This document shows positions 13,553 through 18,772 of a stretch of DNA of 20,561 nt, one piece after another. The notes beneath the pieces were generated by a model that made no database searches, was not told where the DNA came from, and worked only from the letters and a program-made list of their open reading frames with translations. Origin of the DNA: a virus; the IMG/VR virus record IMGVR_UViG_3300045976_000102, positions 1 through 20,561 of that record. One strand, given 5' to 3'. The position numbers and the translations under genes were made by a program. Position 1 is the stretch's first letter; every line of letters begins with the position of its first letter.

Positions 13553-13947
13553 GGCGCCACCGACTTGACCTTGATCGCGATCCCATACCCGTAATAGAAC
13601 GGGTTGCCCGGCGACCACCCGACCGTCAGCTCCAGCACGTCGCCCAGGTCGGCGTATATGTGCCACGTCTGGTAGCCATCCGTGGTTCCGACTCCCATGA
13701 TCACGTGGTCAACCAGCTCAGGGTGCAGTACAAACGACTCGACCTCGCCATACGCGCAGCAGTCCTTGATCGGGATCAGCTCCACCCGCTGGCCAGTGTC
13801 AAGCGTGAGCACGACCACCGATCCGTCGTTCTCGGCCGACACGATCTTGTGCCCGACCACCGCATCGGCTAGCTCGGACACACTCTCCGGCATCGTGCCG
13901 TCATCCTCTTCCGGCCCCAACTGTTCGGCCGGGTACCTGTCGCTCAT
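13549..13947 (-). CDS. DUF7448-like actinophage protein (132 aa)
   Basis: The protein strongly resembles a common uncharacterised phage and actinobacterial family that I recall as DUF7448. Typical segments are DAVVGHKIVSAENDGSVVVL (about 28-47), IKDCCAYGEVESFVLHPE (about 60-77), VGTTDGYQTWHIYADLGDV (about 86-104) and PGNPFYYGYGIAIKV near the end. The conserved CCAY pair suggests a functional site, but no biochemical role is known to me. ATG at 13947 has an excellent GGAGG site five bases upstream and follows a hairpin, so translation restarts here. The family name is from memory, while the fold similarity is clear. Confidence 0.85.
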   Translation of the reverse strand: MSDRYPAEQLGPEEDDGTMPESVSELADAVVGHKIVSAENDGSVVVLTLDTGQRVELIPIKDCCAYGEVESFVLHPELVDHVIMGVGTTDGYQTWHIYADLGDVLELTVGWSPGNPFYYGYGIAIKVKSVAP

Positions 13948-13964
13948 CTCATCCTCCAGGGAAG

Positions 13965-14008
13965 GGCCACGGCCCGCAGGTGCTTCCCCTCACCGTTGGG
14001 CCGTGGCC
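13965..14008 (-). terminator. 11-bp hairpin before the DUF7448-like gene
   Basis: Bases 13965-13975 (GGCCACGGCCC) are exactly complementary to 13998-14008, with a 22-base loop. The stem starts three bases after the upstream stop at 14012, and the ribosome binding site of the next gene follows about ten bases after it. No T-tract follows. It may be a weak terminator, an RNA processing site or an insulating structure. Confidence 0.5.
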
Positions 14009-14011
14009 GGC

Positions 14012-14212
14012 TCAGGCGCTCTGCGGCTTGCGCGGGAACGGATAGACCGCCGTGACGACTCCGACCGTGTTGCCCGCATCGTTGCGGTGCTTTACCTCGT
14101 ACGCGATCTCGTGCCGTCCGACCTTGAACGACAGCGTCTCGCTGGGCTCCAGCCCGAGTGCACGGCAGGCTTCCTGTACCTGCTCGAATGTGGGTGGCTT
14201 GGGCAGCCTCAC
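14012..14212 (-). CDS. Hypothetical protein (66 aa)
   Basis: GTG at 14212 overlaps the preceding stop as GTGA. The protein has an N-terminal helix (PPTFEQVQEACRALGL at about 6-21) and then a beta-rich part (LSFKVGRHEIAYEVKHRNDA, then VGVVTAVYPFPRKP). The helix-then-strand plan suggests a small antitoxin-like or nucleic-acid-binding fold, but this is weak. No metal-binding residues or membrane segments are seen and the family is unknown. A hairpin follows its stop codon, so this may be the last gene of the transcript unit that begins upstream. Confidence 0.72.
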   Translation of the reverse strand: MRLPKPPTFEQVQEACRALGLEPSETLSFKVGRHEIAYEVKHRNDAGNTVGVVTAVYPFPRKPQSA

Positions 14213-14622
14213 GACGCACCCCCGATCGGCCGCAACGCCTGCTGGCGCCGCAGCCACGCCTTGCCTTGCGCGGTCAGTCGGAACGGGAGCACGTGCATGG
14301 TCGCCCCCGGCCCCCACGTGTCGGTGGTCAGGTGCTTGAGCACGTCCGCCTCCAGGTAGCCCTCCCGCACCAGCCATAGGGCCACGCGCGAGTCGGTCTC
14401 GTCCAGCTCGGTGGCGATACTCACCGCAGCCCCGGACTTGCGCTGGATGCTCACGGCCACCAGCGCGTGCGACGCGAGCCCCGCAGCCACGGCGGCGCGG
14501 TCGGGCCGGTTGCGGCCGGCAACGCCCGCCTTGCCCACGTCGGCCGCCTCCATGAGCGCCAGCGCGCGGGCGATGGTCATGCCGGGCGGGGCCGTGTTGG
14601 AGCGGCGCTCGCGGGGGGTCAT
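14209..14622 (-). CDS. Hypothetical protein, possible winged-helix domain (137 aa)
   Basis: ATG at 14622 overlaps the preceding stop as ATGA. The N-terminus is basic. A helix-rich part (MTIARALALMEAADVGKAGV at about 15-34; RAAVAAGLASHALVAVSIQR at about 42-61) is followed by SIATELDETDSRVALWLVRE (68-87) and a segment with alternating charged and hydrophobic residues that ends in FRLTAQGKAWLRRQQAL. The LTAQGK-type ending is common in winged-helix proteins, so DNA binding is a possibility. No catalytic motif is seen. The family is not recognised. Confidence 0.7.
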   Translation of the reverse strand: MTPRERRSNTAPPGMTIARALALMEAADVGKAGVAGRNRPDRAAVAAGLASHALVAVSIQRKSGAAVSIATELDETDSRVALWLVREGYLEADVLKHLTTDTWGPGATMHVLPFRLTAQGKAWLRRQQALRPIGGAS

Positions 14623-14819
14623 CGGACACGCACCACGGCTAGCACGGCATCGGGCCGCAGGTAAGCCAGGGCGCGTGAGCTAGGCGTCGCGGCGGCACTG
14701 TAGCTGAACAGTGAGCCCGCCACCCTGATCTCGAATGCGTTGGCCCGGAATCGCACCCGCGACCCATCGTTCATCGTCGCCTCATACAGCGGCGCGTACT
14801 CACGTCGCCAGAGCTTCAC
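14619..14819 (-). CDS. Hypothetical small basic protein (66 aa)
   Basis: GTG at 14819 overlaps the end of the WhiB-like gene as GTGA, so the two are probably translated together. The protein is basic, begins MKLWRREYAPLYEATMNDGS and has alternating strands (RVRFRANAFEIRVAGSLFSY), suggesting a small beta-sheet protein. No Cys or membrane segment is present. The family and function are unknown. Confidence 0.7.
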   Translation of the reverse strand: MKLWRREYAPLYEATMNDGSRVRFRANAFEIRVAGSLFSYSAAATPSSRALAYLRPDAVLAVVRVR

Positions 14820-15085
14820 GATGCCCTCCGTTCGCGCCGCATCATCCGGTCTCGGGTCGGCTCACTCAGTCCGCCCCAGATGCCGTGCGCGCGGACGCTG
14901 AGCGCAACACTCAGGCACTCAGTCCGGATGGGGCAACCCCAGCACAGGGCCGCCGCGTACTGGTCGCTCTCGGCCAGCGCCCTGCGCTCGGGAAACCACA
15001 GGTCGTAGTGCTCGCGCGGCTCGGTGCCGGGCGGGACCTCCAGGCACGGCACGAATGCGCCCCGCTGGACCGCGAGGCTAGGCAC
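14816..15085 (-). CDS. WhiB-like iron-sulfur transcription regulator
   Basis: The protein has the complete WhiB signature: Cys14, then CWGCPIRTEC with Cys48, Cys51 and Cys57 (C-x2-C-x5-C), followed by the GIWGG turn (68-72) and a basic tail (RDRMMRRERRAS). These four Cys normally bind a [4Fe-4S] cluster, and WhiB proteins usually act by binding the principal sigma factor near the -35 region. Phage members are known to alter host transcription or superinfection; here that is inference. I chose GTG at 15085 because it gives a normal 89-residue size and overlaps the preceding gene by eight bases. The longer frame to 15178 is inside that gene. The gene is coupled to 14619-14819. Confidence 0.92.
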   Translation of the reverse strand: MPSLAVQRGAFVPCLEVPPGTEPREHYDLWFPERRALAESDQYAAALCWGCPIRTECLSVALSVRAHGIWGGLSEPTRDRMMRRERRAS

Positions 15086-15830
15086 GGTGCTCGCCAGACC
15101 CACGCGTGAAGCGGAGCAGGCTTGCGGCCTTACGCGCCCACGCCTCGGTGGCATTCTGGTCCAGCATGTCAATGGCACGCTGGTAGCCGGCCTCCCACTG
15201 CTCGGCCTCCACGGCGTCCTCGGTGGGCGCGCTTTCCGTCCCGGCGTGCTCGGCCGCGCGCCGCTTCGCGTCGGTCAGGACGGCGGCGCGTACGCCATCC
15301 AGAGTGGCCGCGGCGGACTTGTCGCCCTGCGCCCGCAGCGCCGCGCTGGCCCGCGCCCAGCCCTCGGACAGCACGTAGTGCGCGGGCTCGCTCTCTTCGT
15401 CGCGCTGGCTCGGGTGACGCTCGGCAGCCAGCATGTCGGAGCGCCACTGCTCCAGCGCTTCTAGGCGATCCGCCAGCGGGCCGGATTCCAGCGACCGCAC
15501 CCGGCTCGCCAGAACGACTAGGCGCGCCTCGATCTGGCCATCCAGCGCGCCCACGTCTCGCACCAGCTTGGCCAGCACGTCGGAGTGCTCGGTCAGCAGC
15601 GCTTCCGCGCGGCCGATCGCATCCCCTTGTGACGGAAGGCGCTCGCCGTATTCGCGGTCCATGCGGTCTAGGCGGTCGATCAGCCCGCCAAGCATGTCGT
15701 CGCAGCGGTCCCGGGTGGCGTCGATGCGCTCGCTCAGCAGGGATTCGCCGGTCTGCCGGCGCCGCTCGACCTCGGCGAACGCCTCGCGATAGGCGTCGAT
15801 GGCACGGGCGATCGGGGAAGGGTCGTTCAT
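15078..15830 (-). CDS. Long coiled-coil protein, first gene after the intergenic region (250 aa)
   Basis: ATG at 15830 has a purine-rich GAGAGGAA site about six bases upstream and is the first start after the non-coding region, so it may head an operon. A longer frame to 15872 has no better start. The protein is acidic and helical with heptad-like spacing through about residues 10-155 (for example SERIDATRDRCDDMLGGLID and DRLEALEQWRSDMLAAE). The C-terminal half is also helical and Ala-rich (ASAALRAQGDKSAAATLDGV, then EAGYQRAIDMLDQNATEAWA). I see no signal peptide or membrane segment. A scaffold or oligomerising role is possible, but the family is unknown. Confidence 0.75.
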   Translation of the reverse strand: MNDPSPIARAIDAYREAFAEVERRRQTGESLLSERIDATRDRCDDMLGGLIDRLDRMDREYGERLPSQGDAIGRAEALLTEHSDVLAKLVRDVGALDGQIEARLVVLASRVRSLESGPLADRLEALEQWRSDMLAAERHPSQRDEESEPAHYVLSEGWARASAALRAQGDKSAAATLDGVRAAVLTDAKRRAAEHAGTESAPTEDAVEAEQWEAGYQRAIDMLDQNATEAWARKAASLLRFTRGSGEHRA

Positions 15831-15909
15831 GGTTGGTTCCTCTCGGGTGGCTGAGAGTTGAGGATAACCCAAGGGGCTGGTGAGCGCTAGGGGTTGCCCG
15901 GAAATGCGG

Positions 15910-15953
15910 ACCGCCCGGGACAGGTGACCCGATGGGCACTTGTCACGGGCGGT
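15910..15953 (-). terminator. Hairpin (13 bp, one mismatch) upstream of the coiled-coil gene
   Basis: Bases 15910-15922 (ACCGCCCGGGACA) pair with 15941-15953 (TGTCACGGGCGGT) with one mismatch; the loop is 18 bases. It lies about 80 bases before the coiled-coil gene start, reading on the minus strand. No T-tract follows. It could terminate transcripts from the right-hand block or act in the leader of the left-hand operon. Confidence 0.45.
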
Positions 15954-16092
15954 CGGGCGGTCGTAGAGTCCGCCTACCTAGTAACTCAATAGCCTGACCG
16001 TAGCGAGAGCGGTCGCGGGGAGCAAGCGGACTTTGCCGACGCTTGCTGATCTCTCCATGTAGGCACGCCGGTTCGTACGCCGGTAACCCCCG

Positions 16093-16308
16093 TCAGATGG
16101 GCAGGGGACAGGAGTGTCCGCACGACCCCACGTAGGACGGCCCAGGGGGAGCTAGGTCAGAGGCGGGCACGAAGTGGCGGCAGCCCGGTTGTCCCGGCTC
16201 TACCGCCCGGCCCCGCCGTGGCAGGAGTAGTGCCCTGCCGGCTGAGCGCTCACGCGCACCACGCCCATACAGCGTCCGACCGCATACGGATCGGTACCAG
16301 CCCCTCAA
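16093..16308 (-). CDS. Possible small Cys-containing protein in the intergenic region (71 aa)
   Basis: This frame would start with TTG at 16308, five bases after a GAGAGG sequence, and run 71 residues. The C-terminal half (PGQPGCRHFVPASDLAPPGP, then SYVGSCGHSCPLPI) looks protein-like, with Cys/His residues that could bind metal, in line with the other small genes here. The N-terminal half is Arg-rich and looks like random GC-rich translation, and the TTG start would be the only one in the window. No homologue is recognised. The frame may be chance within a regulatory region. Confidence 0.3.
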   Translation of the reverse strand: MRGWYRSVCGRTLYGRGARERSAGRALLLPRRGRAVEPGQPGCRHFVPASDLAPPGPSYVGSCGHSCPLPI

Positions 16309-16345
16309 GGCGGCCTCTCGATCGTCCCGAGTTGGGCAGCTATGC

Positions 16346-16355
16346 CCTGATCAGG
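16346..16355. promoter_or_regulatory. Perfect palindrome CCTGATCAGG, possible operator
   Basis: The ten-base palindrome lies between the two arms of a larger inverted repeat (16309-16317 and 16364-16372) and one base away from a plus-strand TTGACC that resembles a -35 element. No convincing -10 follows. A dimeric regulator could bind such a site, and the window encodes an HTH protein at 17807-18175. A ten-base palindrome in 20 kb is not rare by itself; the nested arrangement is what makes it notable. Confidence 0.3.
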
Positions 16356-16426
16356 TTGACCGGGAGGCCGCCGGGGGCCTTAACCGTCCCTCCAACGAGC
16401 CGTCCCGCGCCGGATGCGGTGATCAA

Positions 16427-16666
16427 CTACTGGAACGGCCGATCGAGCGCCGCGCGACACCGCGCGCACAGCCGCTTGCGGGCCGCGACCTCGTATTCCC
16501 GCTGGTTGCCGGTTCCGTACCACCTACGCGCAGGAGCCGACTCCCCGCAGGCCGCGCTGATCTTGCCCGTGAACCCGCCGTCGCGGATCGCATGAACGTC
16601 CGGTAGACGGTGCGCGAGGTAACGCGCCGACCAGCCCTCGGGCAACGTCCAGCGCGGGCTACCCAT
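16427..16666 (-). CDS. Hypothetical protein with CARC zinc-knuckle end (79 aa)
   Basis: ATG at 16666 overlaps the preceding gene by eight bases. The N-terminus (RWTLPEGWSARYLAHRLPD) is followed by IRDGGFTGKISAACG and a basic segment with Cys40, Cys67 and Cys70 (RLCARCRAALD). Three Cys plus His could bind one zinc ion. Proteins with this A-C-G ... L-C-A-R-C-R pattern are common small actinophage genes of unknown role. A longer alternative in another frame (16423-16848) overlaps the next gene and looks random. This is the last confident gene before the intergenic region. Confidence 0.72.
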   Translation of the reverse strand: MGSPRWTLPEGWSARYLAHRLPDVHAIRDGGFTGKISAACGESAPARRWYGTGNQREYEVAARKRLCARCRAALDRPFQ

Positions 16667-17183
16667 CGAGCACCCACGGGGCCACCAGGTGCGGGGCGTG
16701 CATGTCGAACGCGCTGGCCGGGCAGTCCGGACAGGCGAAGAAGTGGCACGCTATGCCGCCCTGGATCACGCCGGCCGTCCATTCCCCGCGCGGGTGGTGG
16801 CACAGTCTGGCCTGGTGCCGCGCATGCTCGGCCCGGATCTCGTCCCACAGTTGCTCAAGCGTGCGCCCGGTCACCTGGACGGCCAGGGCGTCGCCGAACT
16901 GCGACTCCGGCACGCCCGTCCGGACGTCTATCTCGTAAGTGTCCAGCTCGGCCGGCACGTCATCCAGGATGCCGAGCCCCACATCATCGACCTCACCCCG
17001 GCAGTCCGGGCAGTAGTGCAGGCCCAGCCGCTCGGCCCATCCGTGCTCGACCGCCATGTCCGACGCATTGGCCTGCGCGGCTTCCAGGTAGTCGGCCGGC
17101 ATGATGATGCTGGTCTCGAACCGGTTCGTGCAGCGACCGCGGGCGCCGTTGCAGAACACCACCAGCCCGATGGACACGGTCAT
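16659..17183 (-). CDS. Hypothetical protein with two cysteine clusters (174 aa)
   Basis: ATG at 17183 overlaps the preceding stop as ATGA, so the longer frame to 17330 is not used. The protein has one zinc-ribbon-like half with Cys11, Cys18, Cys58 and Cys61 (LHYCPDCRGEV), enclosing a helix (DYLEAAQANASDMAVEHGWA). The centre is acidic with a helix (RTLEQLWDEIRAEHARHQAR at about 107-126). The second half has Cys128, Cys146, Cys151 and Cys154 (ACHFFACPDCPAS). Two separate zinc sites are likely. No catalytic motif is seen. It could bind DNA, RNA or protein; the family is not recognised. Confidence 0.75.
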   Translation of the reverse strand: MTVSIGLVVFCNGARGRCTNRFETSIIMPADYLEAAQANASDMAVEHGWAERLGLHYCPDCRGEVDDVGLGILDDVPAELDTYEIDVRTGVPESQFGDALAVQVTGRTLEQLWDEIRAEHARHQARLCHHPRGEWTAGVIQGGIACHFFACPDCPASAFDMHAPHLVAPWVLDG

Positions 17184-17359
17184 GTCTTCACCCATCCCGC
17201 CAGCTCGCGCGCCTCGGCCGGCGTCTTGCCCGAGCCCGGGCACCGCATGGCGTTGGCGCTCTGCCGCACCTTGTGCCGCCGGTACGTGGTGCTGCCGCTG
17301 ACCGCAATCGAGCGCCCGCAGACCGGGCACGGTGGGTCGCTGTAGGGGAAGTTGGTCAC
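17180..17359 (-). CDS. Small zinc-ribbon protein CPVCG (59 aa)
   Basis: GTG at 17359 overlaps the preceding stop as GTGA; a longer frame to 17683 is a shadow of the two upstream genes. Residues 11-15 are CPVCG, residues 27-29 include Arg-Arg-His and residue 40 starts CPGSGK. This Cys-x2-Cys-Gly, His, Cys-x-Gly-x-Gly pattern matches the protein at 12015-12185. The last 18 residues (TPAEARELAGWVKT and before) form a helix. It probably folds as a single zinc ribbon. The function is unknown. Confidence 0.78.
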   Translation of the reverse strand: MTNFPYSDPPCPVCGRSIAVSGSTTYRRHKVRQSANAMRCPGSGKTPAEARELAGWVKT

Positions 17360-17616
17360 GTGGTCACTTCCTTGAGCGTGAACTTGGCGTACGCCTTGTA
17401 GTGCGGGCCGTGCTCGATGCTGCCGAGCGGGTGACCCTGCTCGAGCGAGCGCCGCACGTCGTAGCGCACGACCACGTACGGCAGCCCGAGCAGCGGCGCC
17501 ATGTGCGCTTTCATGTGCTCGCGCGCCTGCTCGAACCGCTCGCAGGTGAACGTCAGCTCCGGGATGCCGTGGCCCTTGCTGCCCACCGGCTCGAACGTGG
17601 CGCGGTAGGTGGTCAC
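17356..17616 (-). CDS. Hypothetical protein (86 aa)
   Basis: GTG at 17616 overlaps the preceding stop as GTGA. The protein shows strands (TYRATFEPVG, ELTFTCERF, YVVVRYDVRR) around one amphipathic helix (FEQAREHMKAHMAPLLGLP at about 29-47) and ends with AKFTLKEVTT. The beta-alpha-beta plan suggests a small ferredoxin-like or RNA-recognition-like fold, but no family is recognised. One Cys only, no membrane segment. It lies within the early block, coupled to its neighbours. Confidence 0.7.
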   Translation of the reverse strand: MTTYRATFEPVGSKGHGIPELTFTCERFEQAREHMKAHMAPLLGLPYVVVRYDVRRSLEQGHPLGSIEHGPHYKAYAKFTLKEVTT

Positions 17617-17810
17617 CGCTCCCCCTTGCAGCCGAACGGCTCGGGGTAGCGGTCGGGCTGCCAGAGCAGCGAGCACCCCTCACGCTGGCACCGCTGGTAG
17701 ATCCTGCCGAACCACTCGCGGCGCATCCCCCAGTCGTGCTCCGTGGTGTCGTCGCGGAAGGTCATGCCGGTCATGTCCATGCTCACGAGTACGGTGTTGT
17801 GCTCGATCAC
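17613..17810 (-). CDS. Small protein with CQRxGC ... EPxGC motif (65 aa)
   Basis: GTG at 17810 overlaps the HTH gene stop as GTGA. The front half (NTVLVSMDMTGMTFRDDTTE) is beta-like. The second half holds Cys41, Cys46 and Cys61 in CQREGC and EPFGCKG. The same pattern, CQRVGC then EPYGCTG with nearly equal spacing, ends the cysteine-rich protein at 10653-10967, so the two probably share a small zinc-binding motif by duplication or recombination. It follows the regulator gene directly. The function is unknown. Confidence 0.72.
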   Translation of the reverse strand: MIEHNTVLVSMDMTGMTFRDDTTEHDWGMRREWFGRIYQRCQREGCSLLWQPDRYPEPFGCKGER

Positions 17811-18175
17811 GTCGCACCCCCTGGCTCCTGGAACTGCGCCACGGGCAACGTGCGCGCCCGCACTCGGTCCCGCGCGGGCAGGCTGTAGCGGACGCTGGTG
17901 CGCTGGCGCGGGCGCTGGCTGGTCCGCTCTGGGTCGTCCGTCTCGTACGGCGCCAGCGGGGACTCCGGCCCGCGCAGCCAATGCAGCACGCGGACCAGCG
18001 TCGTCGTGTCCGGTCCCTGCTGCTGGTGCATGAGCCAGCGCAGCGTGCCGGGCGTCATGCCGATCTCGGCCGCCGCCTGCTGCTGGGTGATCCCGCGCTC
18101 CCTGATCGCGTCCCGGACCTCGACCGCCAGCCGCGCCGTGTCGAACTGGAGGCCGGGCTTGTAGGCGGGCATCAC
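17807..18175 (-). CDS. Helix-turn-helix (XRE/Cro-type) DNA-binding protein
   Basis: The protein of about 122 residues has a clear HTH region: VRDAIRERGITQQQAAAEIG, then MTPGTLRWLMHQQQGPDTTT and LVRVLHWLRG (about residues 19-70). This matches XRE-type DNA-binding domains (recognition helix around TPGTLRWLMH). The remaining 50 residues are basic and Pro/Arg-rich, with no recognised domain. GTG at 18175 gives a GTGA overlap and the ATG directly after it is equally possible. It may regulate phage transcription; whether it is a lysogeny repressor cannot be decided, because no divergent promoter or integrase lies beside it. Confidence 0.8.
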   Translation of the reverse strand: MMPAYKPGLQFDTARLAVEVRDAIRERGITQQQAAAEIGMTPGTLRWLMHQQQGPDTTTLVRVLHWLRGPESPLAPYETDDPERTSQRPRQRTSVRYSLPARDRVRARTLPVAQFQEPGGAT

Positions 18176-18381
18176 TCGACCTCCCGTCCGGCCACGTGAT
18201 AGGTGACCTCGGTGCGCTGGCCGAGCCGGCAGCCCGAGCGGCATTCCTGCCCGTACCGGTGGTTGTGGGCCGTGGCGCGGTAGGCGAGTTCGACCCGCCG
18301 GCCGGCCCGGGACTGCGCCAGCGCGTAGGACTGCGGGTCGCGGCTGTAGTAGTGCCACTCGTGTGCGGACTCGTCAGGCAT
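18172..18381 (-). CDS. Hypothetical protein (69 aa)
   Basis: ATG at 18381 overlaps the preceding stop region by eight bases, with AGGGG about eight bases upstream as a possible ribosome binding site. A longer frame to 18408 has a weaker context. The protein begins MPDESAHEWHYYSRDPQSYA and ends with a strand-like part (TEVTYHVAGREVE). The middle (RATAHNHRYGQECRSGCRLG) has two Cys and several His that could bind a metal ion. The aromatic/His-rich front is unusual. No family is recognised. It is coupled to the HTH gene that follows. Confidence 0.68.
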   Translation of the reverse strand: MPDESAHEWHYYSRDPQSYALAQSRAGRRVELAYRATAHNHRYGQECRSGCRLGQRTEVTYHVAGREVE

Positions 18382-18772
18382 CGCACGTCCCCTGACATCC
18401 GTTCGCACCGTCCAGATCGTGACCGTGGCTACAGCGATCCGGCGGCACGGCGGCCACCATGCTGCGCGGGTCGCGGTACTTCTCGGCCCGCATGCGCAAG
18501 TACTGGGCGCCGGTCAGCGGCGGCGCCACCTGGATGGAGTCGAGTACGTCCGCCTCGGCCTCCAGCACCGCGGCGGCCACCACGGGCACGACGGCGGCCA
18601 GCAGCTCGGTGGCGGCCTCCAGGGTCTCGGCCGGGAAGTCGTGCCATGCGCCGAACGTCACGAACACCGTGCCGTCAGCACGCTTGCCCTTGATGTGTAG
18701 CCACTGGCTCGGCACCCACCCACTCGGATGGGGCAGCTTGAGCGGCAGCAGGTCGGCGGTCGGTTCGGTCAT
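18374..18772 (-). CDS. Hypothetical protein with Ala-rich helix and Cys tail (132 aa)
   Basis: ATG at 18772 overlaps the nuclease stop as ATGA. The first 48 residues contain strands (WLHIKGKRADGTVFVTFGAW). A long Ala/Val/Glu-rich helix follows (ETLEAATELLAAVVPVVAAA at about 49-68), amphipathic rather than clearly transmembrane. The last 20 residues (CSHGHDLDGANGCQGTCDA) hold three Cys and two His and could bind zinc. Because it is coupled to the Cas4/RecB-like gene, it may act in the same process, but there is no direct evidence. Confidence 0.7.
   Translation of the reverse strand: MTEPTADLLPLKLPHPSGWVPSQWLHIKGKRADGTVFVTFGAWHDFPAETLEAATELLAAVVPVVAAAVLEAEADVLDSIQVAPPLTGAQYLRMRAEKYRDPRSMVAAVPPDRCSHGHDLDGANGCQGTCDA

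Larger units (their letters stand above)
15831..16426. other. Main intergenic region, rich in inverted and direct repeats
   Basis: About 600 bases separate the coiled-coil gene from the next upstream confident gene. From left to right it holds: the hairpin at 15910-15953; a TTGAGT-N16-TCTACG promoter-like arrangement on the minus strand near 15965-15992 (weak); an 8-bp inverted repeat AGCAAGCG/CGCTTGCT at 16021-16047; a direct repeat ACGCCGGT at 16065-16072 and 16077-16084; a possible short gene at 16093-16308; a 9-bp inverted repeat GGCGGCCTC at 16309-16317 paired with 16364-16372; and a perfect 10-bp palindrome CCTGATCAGG at 16346-16355. This is the best place for the promoter and operators of the left-hand genes. 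Confidence 0.6.

Noticed and set aside
13697-13712. GATCACGTGGTC as a second parS site
   Set aside because: It shares the CACGTG centre but the flanking bases do not match the parS arms.
16060-16090. tRNA T-arm-like sequence GGTTCGTACGCC
   Set aside because: The flanking bases form a direct repeat rather than a stem, and no anticodon or acceptor stem fits around it on either strand.
16218-16595. Plus-strand frame of 125 codons across the intergenic region
   Set aside because: Its second half is antisense to the supported gene at 16427-16666 and its translation has no protein-like pattern; all other genes are on the minus strand.
17807-18175. HTH protein as a lysogeny repressor proving a temperate phage
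   Set aside because: It is embedded in a co-directional operon without a divergent promoter, excisionase or integrase in the window, so the role stays open.
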